DNA from: Opitutia bacterium
GTDB taxonomy: Bacteria > Verrucomicrobiota > Verrucomicrobiia > Opitutales > Opitutaceae
DNA: 64,000 nucleotides
Reading direction: 5' to 3'
Assembly: GCA_016187925.1 (NCBI GenBank)
Contig: JACPIS010000021.1
Span: 97,066-161,065, forward strand
The first letter of the stretch is position 1; each line of letters begins with the position of its first letter. The notes beneath the pieces are model-generated. The model was given only the letters and a program-made list of their open reading frames with translations. It had not been told where the DNA came from and searched no databases. The position numbers and the translations under genes are program-made. Positions 8,979 to 17,821 of the stretch are shown here, piece by piece.

Positions 8979-9110
8979 TCGCTTTTTTGGAGGAGTTTTT
9001 TGTTCGAGGGTTTGATCCCTCGCACATCCGGGTGACTTGCGTCACTCGAAACCACCGTGATCACTCCTAGACCCGGTTGGCAGAACCGCCTGTTGCCAGA
9101 CGATCCTTTC
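8979..9110 (-). ncRNA. Possible structured RNA or leader, unassigned
   Basis: This non-coding stretch holds several hairpins just before the strong terminator on the minus strand. They are CGAGGG/CCCTCG (9005-9010 with 9017-9022), GTGAC/GTCAC closed by a GCAA (GNRA) tetraloop (9032-9045), and a longer-range CCGGGT/ACCCGG pairing (9028-9033 with 9071-9076). Short ORFs cross it on both strands but look random. A leader RNA, an independent sRNA or the 3' UTR of pabBC are all possible; no known riboswitch class was recognised. The wider gap 8888-9286 holds nothing else I can support. Confidence 0.3.
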
Positions 9111-9286
9111 CTGATGCAGTGCGGAAGTTGATAAATCCCGTCGCCCAGCGCCAGATAATTTTTTCTGATACTGAGCAGTGCACCGGGCGACACGGAGGCA
9201 AAAATCTGTCATATCGTGGCTTACCAATGCACGGTTTTAGGAAAAATTTTCGATTTTAACCCAAATTCCAGATGCCCACTCAGCAC

Positions 9287-11506
9287 TCAAGGATGCAAAC
9301 TGACGTTTTCGGCGTCCCGGTAGCCGGCCATGAACGCCCGGGTGACGGGATTACGCTGGAGATTGAGAGCGCGTCCGTCGAGATGGGCGACCGGCATGAC
9401 GCCGAGCAGGCTGTTGGTGAGAAAAACTTCATCGGCGTCCCGCAGCATTTGCTCGGAAATCGCGACCTCTTCGACCGGCGGTGCACCGGTGGCGAGCATC
9501 CGGGCACGCACGATGCCCGGCAGGATGCCGCTGTCGAGCGGCGGCGTGCAGACGCGTCCGGCCCGGACAACGAAGAGATTGCTCACGGTCCCTTCCAGCG
9601 CTTCGCCTGACGGGCTGATGAAGAGGGCCTCATCGCAGCCGGCGCCGCGCGCGTCACTGCGGGCTTTTTGGCAGGCCGCGCGGTCGAGCGCCTTGAGGCC
9701 GGCGAGAGGCGGCGCGTAGGCCGCTCCGCGCACAGTCAGCACGTTGAAGCCGCGCTCGTAGTCCGCCGCGGTGTAGCGGCTTTCGCCGGTGAGGATGAGC
9801 TCGCTGGCGCCGCCGGTGTAGGCGAAGACGACGATCTTGAGCACGCCGTCGGCCGCGGGGTTGGCGGCGATCACGGCCGCGCAACGTGCGCGCAACTCCG
9901 CCGGCGCGGGGGCGTGTACCAGGCCGAGCGCGCGTATCCCGTGGGCGAGGCGTGCGCAATGCTCGGCGAAAAACACCGGCTGTCCGCGCACGAGCTTGAT
10001 GGTTTCAAAAACGCCGCGTCCGTCCGGAGGACCGTCGCCGAGCGGCGCGACGCGAGGATCGTCTTCGGCGAGCAGCCGGCCGTTGAGCATGACTTGGCGT
10101 CGGGCGGGCGAGGGCGAGGTGATCTCACCGAGCAGGGCGGCGCGCATGGCGCGGCCTTTGTCGAGTGTCTCCTGGTATTCCGCCTCGGGATCCGAATCGG
10201 CCACAATGCCGCCGCCGACGTGATAGTAAGCGCGGCCGCCGGTACAGAAGAGCGTGCGGATGGCGATGTTGAGTTCGGCGCTGCCGTCGAAACCGAGATA
10301 GCCGAAGGAGCCGGTGTAGAAGTGGCGGCGGTGCGGTTCGAGTTCGGCGATGATCTGCATGGCGCGGATCTTCGGCGCCCCAGTGATGGAGCCGCCGGGA
10401 AAGGCGGCGCGCAGGCAGTCGAAGACATCCGCGCCCGCGCACAGCCGGCCCGACACATCGGCGACGAGGTGAAACACGGTCGGATGCTCCTCGAGGTGAT
10501 GCAGGTTGTCCACGCGGACGGAGCCGAACTCGCAGACGCGGCCGAGATCGTTGCGCTCGAGGTCGACGATCATGAGCAGCTCGGCGCGGTCCTTCTCGCT
10601 GGCGAGCAACTCGGCGCGCAGGCGCGCGTCTTCGGCGGCGGTGCGGCCGCGCGGGCGGGTGCCCTTGATCGGCCGGGTGATCACGTGTCCGTCGCGCAGG
10701 CGCAGGAAGCGCTCGGGCGAGCTGCCGACGACCTGCCAGCGCCCGAAGTCGAAGTAACAGGAAAACGCCGCCGGGCTGCGCTCGCGCAGCCGGAGATAGA
10801 GCTCGGGCGCGGGGGCGGGCTGGGGCGTCGCGAAACGCTGGGTCAAGTTCACCTGATAGACGTCGCCGGCGCCGATGTAGTCCTGGATGCGCGTGACGGC
10901 GCGCAGGTAGTCGGCCTTGGGAAACTCCGCCTGGGGCTCGGCTGGCGTGCTGGTTTCAGTTGTGACCGGGGCTGGCGCCGCCAGCGCTTCCCGTAAGGCC
11001 TGATCGAGTCGCGCAAGGATCGATTCGGCGTCGTCGGCGTTCACCGGATTGGCGGCGATCCAGGTTTTGCCGGAGTCGTGATCGAAAGCCAAGAAGCCAT
11101 CGTAGAAACCGAAGCGCAGATCGGGCAGGCCGAGATCGTCGGGACCGGTGTGCGCCGTGCGCCGCTCGAAACGTGTGCCGAATTCATACGCGAATCCGCC
11201 CACGGCTCCGCCGACAAAAGGCACCGGAGTCTTGGCCGTATCCGCGGGGCGGTAGCGGTGCAGCAGTTCGCGCAACACCTCGAGCGGGTCGCCGTGCCGC
11301 ATCTCGCTCGTGCCATCGGCAGCCGTCAGCGTGATATTCGCGCCGGTCGCTTCGAGAGTGAGAAATGGCTCGAATCCGAGAAACGCCCAGCGACCGAGGC
11401 CGTCGCCCGTCCGCGCACTATCGAGAAAGAAGCAGCCACGCCGCCGCGCCAGCCGGGAGAAAATCTCCACCGGGGACAGGCGGCTGCTGGTTTCGCGGAG
11501 AAGCAT
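9287..11506 (-). CDS. pabBC: Aminodeoxychorismate synthase component I fused to aminodeoxychorismate lyase
   Basis: A bifunctional enzyme of 739 residues for the p-aminobenzoate branch of folate synthesis. Residues about 1-455 are PabB: a Trp-region N-terminus and chorismate-binding motifs SSPERFLRL, RPIKGTRPRG and GSITGAPKIRAMQIIAE. The rest is a class IV PLP aminotransferase fold like PabC, with the likely Schiff-base lysine in GLKALDR and the C-terminal VSNLFVV and DEVFLTNS motifs. PabB makes 4-amino-4-deoxychorismate using ammonia from PabA (not in the window); PabC eliminates pyruvate to give pABA. The same fusion is known in other bacteria. It stands alone on the minus strand. Confidence 0.93.
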   Translation of the reverse strand: MLLRETSSRLSPVEIFSRLARRRGCFFLDSARTGDGLGRWAFLGFEPFLTLEATGANITLTAADGTSEMRHGDPLEVLRELLHRYRPADTAKTPVPFVGGAVGGFAYEFGTRFERRTAHTGPDDLGLPDLRFGFYDGFLAFDHDSGKTWIAANPVNADDAESILARLDQALREALAAPAPVTTETSTPAEPQAEFPKADYLRAVTRIQDYIGAGDVYQVNLTQRFATPQPAPAPELYLRLRERSPAAFSCYFDFGRWQVVGSSPERFLRLRDGHVITRPIKGTRPRGRTAAEDARLRAELLASEKDRAELLMIVDLERNDLGRVCEFGSVRVDNLHHLEEHPTVFHLVADVSGRLCAGADVFDCLRAAFPGGSITGAPKIRAMQIIAELEPHRRHFYTGSFGYLGFDGSAELNIAIRTLFCTGGRAYYHVGGGIVADSDPEAEYQETLDKGRAMRAALLGEITSPSPARRQVMLNGRLLAEDDPRVAPLGDGPPDGRGVFETIKLVRGQPVFFAEHCARLAHGIRALGLVHAPAPAELRARCAAVIAANPAADGVLKIVVFAYTGGASELILTGESRYTAADYERGFNVLTVRGAAYAPPLAGLKALDRAACQKARSDARGAGCDEALFISPSGEALEGTVSNLFVVRAGRVCTPPLDSGILPGIVRARMLATGAPPVEEVAISEQMLRDADEVFLTNSLLGVMPVAHLDGRALNLQRNPVTRAFMAGYRDAENVSLHP

Positions 11507-11627
11507 GGGAGGAAACGCGTCCCCATTTGGCGCGAGTCGCCGCGCCCGGGCAAAGAATTTCGCTCAGGCATCGGGCCATAACCCGCCGGTCGTGCCGGCG
11601 CTGGTTCCCGCAAGCGACTGGGGAAAA

Positions 11628-12362
11628 TCACTCGATTTTCCGCCACACGATATCTTCGTTGTTTCTCCGGACGATGCAGGCATCCACCTTGCCGTGGTCG
11701 TCCCGCCGGAACAGGACGCGGCCTTCCACGCCTTTGCGGAAAAAGAGATCGGGGGCCTCGAGGATGAGCGCGACGGGGGCGGCATTGCCCCGTTGCAGCT
11801 GGAGCTGCCCGTTGACGACGCTCACTTTCAAGGGGACGCCGGGAGCGAGTTCGTAGTTGCCGGTGTAGTCGGGATATTTTGCCGGATCGGCGCGACCGGC
11901 GGGCGGATCCTCGTAGTAGCGCAGGACCTGGCCCGCGGCGATCTGCCAGACACCGTTGCGCAAGCGCCAGGTGTCGGTGGCGTGATACCGGGCGGTCAGA
12001 ACCTGTCCATAGACCAGCTCGGTCTCGTCCAGTTCGTAGCTGAGGATGGCCACATCTTGGGCGATCCGGCTCTTGGCTCGGACGACTTTGATCACACCGG
12101 AGAAACCCGTCGGGAGGGGAGTGACATCCGCGACGAGCGCAGCCTTGTCCATGTCGCGCCCCTTCTCGTCGAAGTACAGGCAGTCCTCCGCGATATATTT
12201 CCGCCAGGGCTCCTTGTTTCCCGCGGCGACGGCATCGAACAATTCCTGGGCGCGGCGGATCAATTCTTTCTCGGTAATGCTTTCCTGTGCCGGGAGTGAA
12301 GCGGTGATCGTAAGCGTGCCGATCCCGAGCAGCAGCGCAGAGAAAAGTGACTTTGCTTTCAT
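11628..12362 (-). CDS. Secreted DUF4440 / NTF2-like protein
   Basis: A 244-residue protein. The start MKAKSLFSALLLGIGTL at 12362 gives a clean signal peptide ending near ASLPAQ; a longer frame to 12479 adds only repeat- and terminator-derived sequence. Residues about 30-150 have the pattern of the NTF2-like DUF4440 fold: helix LIRRAQELFDAVAAGN, then YIAEDCLYFDEKGR and a W-rich sheet with TDTWRLRNGVWQIAAGQ. The remaining 90 residues form a second beta-rich region like those appended to DUF4440 proteins (YTGNYELAPGVPLKVSV). The ligand or enzyme activity is unknown. Confidence 0.7.
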   Translation of the reverse strand: MKAKSLFSALLLGIGTLTITASLPAQESITEKELIRRAQELFDAVAAGNKEPWRKYIAEDCLYFDEKGRDMDKAALVADVTPLPTGFSGVIKVVRAKSRIAQDVAILSYELDETELVYGQVLTARYHATDTWRLRNGVWQIAAGQVLRYYEDPPAGRADPAKYPDYTGNYELAPGVPLKVSVVNGQLQLQRGNAAPVALILEAPDLFFRKGVEGRVLFRRDDHGKVDACIVRRNNEDIVWRKIE

Positions 12363-12463
12363 GCGCGCACACTTGCCTCCACCGTGACCCGCTTCAACGG
12401 CAGCGCGACCAAACGGCTGGCAGCCGGGTCGAAAAGCGCCGGGTAACTGATGCTGTTGGCAAA

Positions 12464-12492
12464 GAAAAAAGCCCGGCATGACGGCCGGGCTT
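12464..12492 (-). terminator. Rho-independent terminator of the toxin-antitoxin operon
   Basis: The stem AAGCCCGGC / GCCGGGCTT (12469-12477 with 12484-12492) has a 6-nt loop and, on the minus strand, is followed by a T-run (A-run 12464-12470 on the plus strand). It lies 64 nt past the toxin stop. Confidence 0.8.
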
Positions 12493-12555
12493 GAGATGAA
12501 CCGTTGGGAGGTTGCTCAGGCCAGCTTGGGGCCGAGAATTTCGCTCAGGCCGTTT

Positions 12556-12876
12556 TCAGCGGCTCGCCGCGCGCAATTTCAGCAAGGCGCGGACCACCCG
12601 GGGATCGCTCCGCATGTCCAAGACAGCGACGATGGTGGTGACCTCTGGTTCGATCGCAAAGTAGACGCCGAAGTAGGTGCGGCGAATGATAGCCCGGCGG
12701 AAGAAACGGTGCTTTTTTGGGAATTGCTCGGGATTCCACTCAATCCAAGCCACGGCTTCCTTGAAGCGGCTGAGAAACTGGTCGGCTCCATTGGTCAGCC
12801 AAGAGTCGTAAAAATCCCGGGCGTAGCTCAGGTCATGCTCGACCCACTCCAGGAACTCCACCGGCTGGCTTTTCAC
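12556..12876 (-). CDS. RelE/ParE-superfamily toxin
   Basis: A 106-residue protein with the RelE/ParE signature: N-terminal EFLEWVEHDLSYARDFYDSW, central EWNPEQFPKKHRFFRRAIIRRTYFGVYF, and C-terminal VVAVLDMRSDPR. It starts with GTG inside a 4-nt GTGA overlap with the antitoxin stop, so the two are translationally coupled. Whether it cuts mRNA like RelE or inhibits gyrase like ParE cannot be told from the sequence. The pair sits in a patch less GC-rich than its surroundings. Confidence 0.85.
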   Translation of the reverse strand: MKSQPVEFLEWVEHDLSYARDFYDSWLTNGADQFLSRFKEAVAWIEWNPEQFPKKHRFFRRAIIRRTYFGVYFAIEPEVTTIVAVLDMRSDPRVVRALLKLRAASR

Positions 12877-13085
12877 GACCGGGCAAGGCGGCGCTCGAGT
12901 TCGGCGAGAGTGATTCGTTTTACTTTGCCCGCCTTGTAAGCGGTCCAGCGCTCATTGAGGATTTTCTTGTGGACCGGGTTGACCGGCAGGCTGTCGTCCA
13001 CGCCGGAGAACCAGAGCTCCTCCGCCAGCTTCATCCGCTGGCGTTTGGGCAACTTGGTCAGCTCGGGAAAGTTGGCGAGGGTCAT
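12873..13085 (-). CDS. Addiction-module antitoxin
   Basis: A 70-residue protein upstream of the toxin, in the usual antitoxin-first order. The pattern KLPKRQRMKLAEELWFS...LPVNPVHKKILNERWTAYKAG...ITLAELERRL matches the small addiction-module component family (LPxxERLxLxEELWDSI, then ..Lx.R...Y..., then W.E.). Members bind and neutralise ParE/RelE toxins and usually repress their own promoter. Confidence 0.85.
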   Translation of the reverse strand: MTLANFPELTKLPKRQRMKLAEELWFSGVDDSLPVNPVHKKILNERWTAYKAGKVKRITLAELERRLARS

Positions 13086-13194
13086 GGCTGCAAAATACCC
13101 CGCCCATACAGGCGGTCAATCTCGGGTTGGCGTGCGATGCCGGGCGAGCATCGAGCTGAATATCACTATCCGCAGCCCGACCCTATTTCGGAGC

Positions 13195-13887
13195 CTAGGA
13201 GCGACTGGGGAAGTAGGTTTCACATACAGCAGTGATTTCCTTATGAGCTTCGCCAAGAACATCCACTATGAAATGTTGTTGGAGCGATGAGTCATCAGGT
13301 TCGTGCCCTAACACGAGGCAACCAACAGCGTGAGCTAACAGGCCGATGCGTTCGAATTCTTGGTTCTGAATATCGCGAGCTGAGCATGCTCTACTAAAGT
13401 GCTCGAGAATCGTCAGCATGCTTGTGCAACGAAACTCTGTGACGTGGGCAGTTAGCAATTCTAGACTTATTGCTACGTTGCGGATGTCTGAAAACAAACC
13501 GACTTTTAGTTTCCCGGTGCTACGTAGCATTTCGAGTTCTTTTGTCGCGACGACGTAATCGCCAACTCGCACAGAGTTATATCCCCGAGAGGTCATCCAA
13601 GCGTCAAAGCTGGCATTGCACATAAAGCGTATCGATGAGGCTGGCGGTGGGCGATTTGCGAGCGCGTCAACGCACAATACAAATGAGACAAATGGCACCG
13701 TCCATCTGAGCCTCTTTAGTTCGGTTTCACTAAATGGCAGGATAATATTATTGGCTGCGCAGAGGCGTATTCCTCTTTCCAGCACATCCGGACCGCCCAT
13801 GAACAGTCGGGTGAATGGCATGTGGCAATATGGATAGAGGGGAAGGGGAAGAGGGTCGAGCTCACCTTGAACCCTGCTGTTCTGCAT
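13195..13887 (-). CDS. Hypothetical protein in accessory patch
   Basis: 230 residues from ATG 13887 (MQNSRVQGEL); a TTG two codons upstream is less likely. No domain is recognised and there are no clear membrane segments or signal peptide. The sequence has mixed alpha/beta character and several Cys and His residues, which do not form a known metal motif. It is second in a two-gene unit with the next gene (gap about 40 nt) and is visibly less GC-rich than flanking genes, suggesting acquisition by transfer. Confidence 0.6.
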   Translation of the reverse strand: MQNSRVQGELDPLPLPLYPYCHMPFTRLFMGGPDVLERGIRLCAANNIILPFSETELKRLRWTVPFVSFVLCVDALANRPPPASSIRFMCNASFDAWMTSRGYNSVRVGDYVVATKELEMLRSTGKLKVGLFSDIRNVAISLELLTAHVTEFRCTSMLTILEHFSRACSARDIQNQEFERIGLLAHAVGCLVLGHEPDDSSLQQHFIVDVLGEAHKEITAVCETYFPSRS

Positions 13888-13930
13888 GCTCAAGGTGAGT
13901 TGTGAGGCTCGATCCCATCCGGGTCCGATT

Positions 13931-14569
13931 TCAGGCTTTTTTTAGATAACCTTCCAAAGTTGCGAAAACCTGAGGCATTAGGGCACTGGTTATACGGTCA
14001 ATCAGGGCAATGGAGTACTCAGATTTTGTCGTAGTTCCGAGAATCCACAAGTGTGCGCAGTCAACGAGTCCGTAGCCGAGCTTTTGAGCAGGCACGGGAC
14101 CGCTCAATATCCCAATAGGAGCGGATGCCAGTGCAGCTCCGAATTCGGCTGCGCGCATTTCCTGAACAAGCAGTAGTGCCTCGTCGACTTCCGATGGAGT
14201 GCTTCGAAGAGATTCTAGTTCCGCTAACGTCTGCTTAGAGTGAATCTTTGAAAAGTGCTGGTGTTCAACTGGAGTCCGGAGGATATCAGCAATCCGTATT
14301 TGTGGATTATCGGGGATGATTGCCATGGTGCGCAGGCCTTCTGCGAGTTCGTTTCTAAATTGCGGGGTCGCAGTAGTTGGATAGATAAGCACGACGGCGG
14401 CAGCCGCAGCGTTCTCTGCGAGAGAGAACAAACCTATGAATTCACGCACGTAGTCTAGGGAGGCGCGTCTACTGCTTGAAGGAAGCGTCTGAAGAATTGA
14501 ATCTTCCCACAATCTCATGCCAAGGTGCAGGCCTATTTGCCTTCCGAGTTGTTTGATCTCGGAAGGCAT
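13931..14569 (-). CDS. Hypothetical protein in accessory patch
   Basis: 212 residues from ATG 14569, chosen over the adjacent TTG because GGAG lies about 7 nt upstream. The N-terminal half is helical; the C-terminal half contains a hydrophobic but probably buried AAEFGAALASAPIGILSG. No known family is recognised. It is the first gene of a pair and is less GC-rich than sucD, 29 nt further right. Paired unknown genes beside a toxin-antitoxin module are typical of small genomic islands, so a role in defence or in the island is possible but unproven. Confidence 0.6.
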   Translation of the reverse strand: MPSEIKQLGRQIGLHLGMRLWEDSILQTLPSSSRRASLDYVREFIGLFSLAENAAAAAVVLIYPTTATPQFRNELAEGLRTMAIIPDNPQIRIADILRTPVEHQHFSKIHSKQTLAELESLRSTPSEVDEALLLVQEMRAAEFGAALASAPIGILSGPVPAQKLGYGLVDCAHLWILGTTTKSEYSIALIDRITSALMPQVFATLEGYLKKA

Positions 14570-14598
14570 CAAGGGACTCCATCAACCTGCTTTCGGAC

Positions 14599-15522
14599 TT
14601 ACGCCAGCTTGGCGCCGAGGCGCTGGGCGGCGCGGATGAGGGCGTCAGCCATGTCGGAGGGCGTGGCGGCGGTCTCGATGCCGCACTCCTTGAAGACGGC
14701 GATCTTGGCGGCGGCGGTGTCCTCGGCTCCGCCGACGACGGCGCCGGCGTGGCCCATACGGCGGCCGGCGGGGGCGGTGGCGCCCGCGATGAAGCCCGCG
14801 ACGGGCTTCTTGCAGTTGGCCTTCACCCAGCGCGCGGCCTCGACCTCGGCGTTGCCGCCGATCTCGCCGATCATGATGATGCCCCAGGTCTCGGGGTCGT
14901 CGTTGAACATCTTGATGACATCGAGGTGCGACGTGCCGTTGACGGGGTCGCCGCCGATACCGACGCAGGTGGTCTGGCCGATGCCTTTCGAGGTGAGCTG
15001 GAAGACAGCCTCGTAGGTGAGGGTGCCGGAGCGGGAGACGACGCCGACGTGGCCCTTCTTGTGAATGTAGCCGGGAGCGATGCCGATGCGGCAGCCGCCG
15101 TTCGAGTCCTTGCCGGTGCCGGGCGTGACGATGCCGGGGCAGTTGGGCCCGATGAGGCGGGTCTTCTTGCCCTGCATGGCGCGCTTCACCTGGATCATGT
15201 CGCGCACCGGGATGCCCTCGGTGATGGCGACGCAGAGGTCGAGGTTGTTCTCGACGCACTCGAGGATGGCGTCGGCCGCGAAGGGCGGCGGGACGAACAC
15301 GGCCGAGGCGGTGGCGCCGGTGGCGGCGACGGCGTCGGCGACGGTGTTGAAGATCGGAACCTTGTGGGCGCCGTGCTCGAAGAACTGGCCGCCCTTGCCG
15401 GGCGTGACGCCGGCGACGATCGCCGTGCCGTAATCGAGGGAGAGCTTGGTGTGGCGGCCGCCGAACTCGCCGGTGATGCCCTGGACGAGGACCTTGGTCT
15501 TTTCGTTGACGATGATAGCCAT
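14599..15522 (-). CDS. sucD: Succinyl-CoA synthetase alpha subunit
   Basis: 307 residues. SucD binds CoA and carries the phosphohistidine intermediate in the step succinyl-CoA + ADP/GDP + Pi to succinate + CoA + ATP/GTP of the TCA cycle. Seen: N-terminal Rossmann CoA-binding region ([22 protein letters not shown]), [27 protein letters not shown], and [12 protein letters not shown] with the active-site histidine. Start MAIIVNEKT; a longer upstream frame is out of character. It lies 100 nt downstream of sucC. Confidence 0.97.
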   Translation of the reverse strand: MAIIVNEKTKVLVQGITGEFGGRHTKLSLDYGTAIVAGVTPGKGGQFFEHGAHKVPIFNTVADAVAATGATASAVFVPPPFAADAILECVENNLDLCVAITEGIPVRDMIQVKRAMQGKKTRLIGPNCPGIVTPGTGKDSNGGCRIGIAPGYIHKKGHVGVVSRSGTLTYEAVFQLTSKGIGQTTCVGIGGDPVNGTSHLDVIKMFNDDPETWGIIMIGEIGGNAEVEAARWVKANCKKPVAGFIAGATAPAGRRMGHAGAVVGGAEDTAAAKIAVFKECGIETAATPSDMADALIRAAQRLGAKLA

Positions 15523-15539
15523 GGGAAGAGGAGGAAATT

Positions 15540-15618
15540 CTCCGCGGATTACGCTGATGATCGCGGATGGAGATTGATGGATTTTATCTGTGTCGTCCGC
15601 GTTATCCGCGGCGGTTTG
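15540..15618. repeat. Facing arrays of about 10-nt CGCGGAT repeats between sucC and sucD
   Basis: Left arm: CGCGGATTA, CGCTGATGAT, CGCGGATGGA in 9-10 nt steps. Right arm, inverse orientation: CGCGGATAA, CGCGGACGA. Together they can fold into a long imperfect hairpin that fills the sucC-sucD gap. The same repeat type is at 26445, 29394, 36284 and 44490. Confidence 0.65.
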
Positions 15619-15622
15619 GGTA

Positions 15623-16804
15623 TCAGGCGACGAGCTTGACGATTTTCTGGGCGGCGTCGGCCATGGTGTCGGCGGACTCGATCTTGAGGCCGGACTCGGC
15701 GAGGGTCTGCTTGCCGGCGATGACGTTGTTGCCCTCGAGGCGGACGACGAGGGGGATCTTGAGGCCGAGCTCGCGGGCCGCGGCGACGACGCCGGTGGCG
15801 ATCGTGTTGCAGTCCATGATGCCGCCAAAAATGTTCACCATGATGCCCTTCACGTTCGGGTCGGTGAGGATGATCTTGAAGGCCGCCTGGACCTGGTCCT
15901 TCGAGGCGCCGCCGCCGACGTCGAGGAAGTTGGCCGGGCTGCCGCCGAAGTGCTTGATGATATCCATCGTGCTCATGGCGAGGCCGGCGCCGTTGACGAG
16001 GCAGGCGATGTTGCCGTCGAGCGCGATGTAGGAGAGGTTGTACTTCGAGGCCTCGATTTCCTTCGAGTCCTCCTCGTTGAGGTCGCGAAGGTCGGTGATG
16101 TCCTTGTGGCGGAAGAGCGCGTTGTCGTCGAACGAGACCTTGGCGTCGAGCGCGAGCACCTGGCCGTCGGGCGTGGTGATGAGCGGGTTGACCTCGACCA
16201 TGGAGGCGTCGGTCTCCCACCACATGCGGTAGAGGCTGGTGATGAGCTTGACGGCGTTCTTGAAGAAATCGCCGGTGAGGCCGAGCTGGAAGGCCAGCTG
16301 GCGCGCCTGGTAGCCCTGGAGGCCGACGGCGGGGTCGATGAAGATCTTGAAAATCTTCTCGGGCGTCTCGTGGGCGACCTTCTCGATCTCGACGCCGCCC
16401 TCGGTGGAGGCGACGATGACCGGTTTCGACGAGGCGCGGTCGAGGAGGATGGCGAGGTAATACTCCTTGGTGATGTCGGCGGCCTTGGTGAAGTAGATGG
16501 TCTGGACCTTGCGGCCGGCGGCGCCGGTCTGCGCGGTCACGAGCGTGTTGCCATACATCTTGTTGGCGAACTCGAGCGCCTCGGCCTTGGTCTTGGCGAA
16601 CTTGACGCCGCCCTTGAAGCCGTCGGTGAACGTGCCCTTGCCGCGGCCGCCGGCGTGAATCTGGGATTTCACGATGAACGGTCCGTGGTCCAGCGCGGAG
16701 AGCGCGGACTCGAACTCGGCGGGCGAGCGCGCCGGCACGCCCTTGGGCACGGCGACGCCATATTTCTCGAACAAGGCCTTGGCCTGATACTCGTGAATAT
16801 TCAT
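15623..16804 (-). CDS. sucC: Succinyl-CoA synthetase beta subunit
   Basis: 393 residues, the usual family length. ATP-grasp subunit that binds the nucleotide and succinate and works with SucD. Seen: N-terminal [52 protein letters not shown], and [11 protein letters not shown]...NFLDVGGGA. An AAGGAGG ribosome site lies 11 nt before the start. It is the first gene of sucCD and is divergent from the CP76-like regulator. Confidence 0.97.
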   Translation of the reverse strand: MNIHEYQAKALFEKYGVAVPKGVPARSPAEFESALSALDHGPFIVKSQIHAGGRGKGTFTDGFKGGVKFAKTKAEALEFANKMYGNTLVTAQTGAAGRKVQTIYFTKAADITKEYYLAILLDRASSKPVIVASTEGGVEIEKVAHETPEKIFKIFIDPAVGLQGYQARQLAFQLGLTGDFFKNAVKLITSLYRMWWETDASMVEVNPLITTPDGQVLALDAKVSFDDNALFRHKDITDLRDLNEEDSKEIEASKYNLSYIALDGNIACLVNGAGLAMSTMDIIKHFGGSPANFLDVGGGASKDQVQAAFKIILTDPNVKGIMVNIFGGIMDCNTIATGVVAAARELGLKIPLVVRLEGNNVIAGKQTLAESGLKIESADTMADAAQKIVKLVA

Positions 16805-16963
16805 GGGAAAGAGGGCCTCCTTTTAGCCAGAAACCGGCGCGGAAAGACACGAAAAAATGGCCCGACCGACCAAATAAGCCGGAGACGCGCGCAGTATGAG
16901 CCGGCATTAGGCGCCGCCCTCTCCAAGATTGCCTTCGCCCGGGGGCTGCGCAGCATGCGCCCC

Positions 16964-17458
16964 ATGCAATCGCACGAGGTGCTCAAGGAGGTGCTGAAGA
17001 AAACCAGCGCAAAACAGATCGCCGCGGACATGGGCCTGTCCCTCTCGCTCATCTACAAGTGGGCCGAGCCGCCCGACGTAGGCGCGGGCAGCGGCGCCAA
17101 CAATCCGCTCGACCGCATCGAGCAGCTCCTGCGCATCACCAGCGACACCCGCATCGCCCAATGGGTGTGCGAGCGCGCCGGCGGCTTCTTCATCACCAAC
17201 CCGAAGAACAAGCCGCACGACTACAATCTCATCCCGTCGACCAATAACATCGTGCAGGAATTCGCCGACATGCTCGGCGTCATCGCCGTCGCCGCGGCCG
17301 ACAATCAGATCACGAAGGAGGAGGCCAAGGCCATCCGCCGCCGCTGGGAGGACCTCAAGTCCGTCACCGAGGGCTTCGTGCGCCACTGCGAAGAGGGGAA
17401 TTTCGCCGCGCTCAAGCAGGACGCCGCCGCCCGCGAGCAGCGTCCGGCGGCTGGTTGA
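16964..17458 (+). CDS. CP76-like phage-type regulator
   Basis: 164 residues from ATG 16964; ATG 16955 is also possible. The N-terminus (EVLKEVLKKTSAKQIAADMGLSLSLIYKWAEPP) is a helix-turn-helix of the phage CII/CP76 regulator type, followed by NPLDRIEQLLRIT..TRIAQWVCERAGGFFITNP, which is characteristic of that family. The C-terminal third is helical. It is divergent from sucC with about 160 nt between starts, so it may regulate sucCD or itself; that is inferred from position only. A chromosomal relative of phage regulators is not by itself proof of a prophage, and no phage genes are nearby. Confidence 0.8.
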   Translation: MQSHEVLKEVLKKTSAKQIAADMGLSLSLIYKWAEPPDVGAGSGANNPLDRIEQLLRITSDTRIAQWVCERAGGFFITNPKNKPHDYNLIPSTNNIVQEFADMLGVIAVAAADNQITKEEAKAIRRRWEDLKSVTEGFVRHCEEGNFAALKQDAAAREQRPAAG

Positions 17459-17772
17459 GCTGTTGCGCGGCGGGGCGTTCTTGCAGCGAAGGCAGCCCAT
17501 GGCGCGCCGGCGCTGTGTTGGAGGGCTCGCGTCCCCGCGAGCCGCAGTCCACCGCGGCGAGGGTGCCGCGGCTCCCGCAAGCCGGGGCATGAAGCCCTCA
17601 CGCATTCCTGATCCCACACAGCGGGGCCCGTGGAGGGCCCGCCTCCCGGCGGGCCGCGCGGCCCACGGGGACGTGGGCCCTCCGGGCAGGGGCGCGCCTT
17701 GTGCGCGCCCGGGCGTGGTCGAGCTACGCCCGGGCACAGATTGAGTTTGGCGGCGAGACGCCAAAAACAAAA
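17459..17772. repeat. Gap filled with GC-rich palindromes
   Basis: No gene is seen here. It contains TGGAGGGC-type palindromes at about 17519-17543 and 17634-17660, an inverse copy ending at about 17691, a CCGCGGCGAGGGTGCCGCGG element (17552-17571) also found at 29600, 29854 and inside sucB, and CGCGCCTTGTGCGCGCC and CCCGGGCGTGG..CTACGCCCGGG hairpins. These look like REP-type intergenic elements. Confidence 0.65.
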
Positions 17773-17796
17773 AGGCGGACCGCAAAAGGTCCGCCT
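17773..17796 (-). terminator. Terminator of the DUF885 gene
   Basis: The perfect stem AGGCGGACC / GGTCCGCCT (17773-17781 with 17788-17796) is followed on the minus strand by TTTTTGTTTTTGG. It starts 26 nt after the stop codon of the DUF885 gene. Confidence 0.85.
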
Positions 17797-17821
17797 CGAA
17801 GTTTGCCGTGGGCGTTCGTCC

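Noticed and set aside
9001..9030. tRNA-like T-arm (TTCGAGGGTTTGATCCC)
   Set aside because: The stem is 6 bp with a 6-nt loop and lacks the invariant C56; no acceptor, D or anticodon arms can be built around it.
16955..17458. Prophage remnant suggested by the CP76-like regulator
   Set aside because: Neighbours are TCA-cycle and RNA-processing genes, with no structural or integrase genes.
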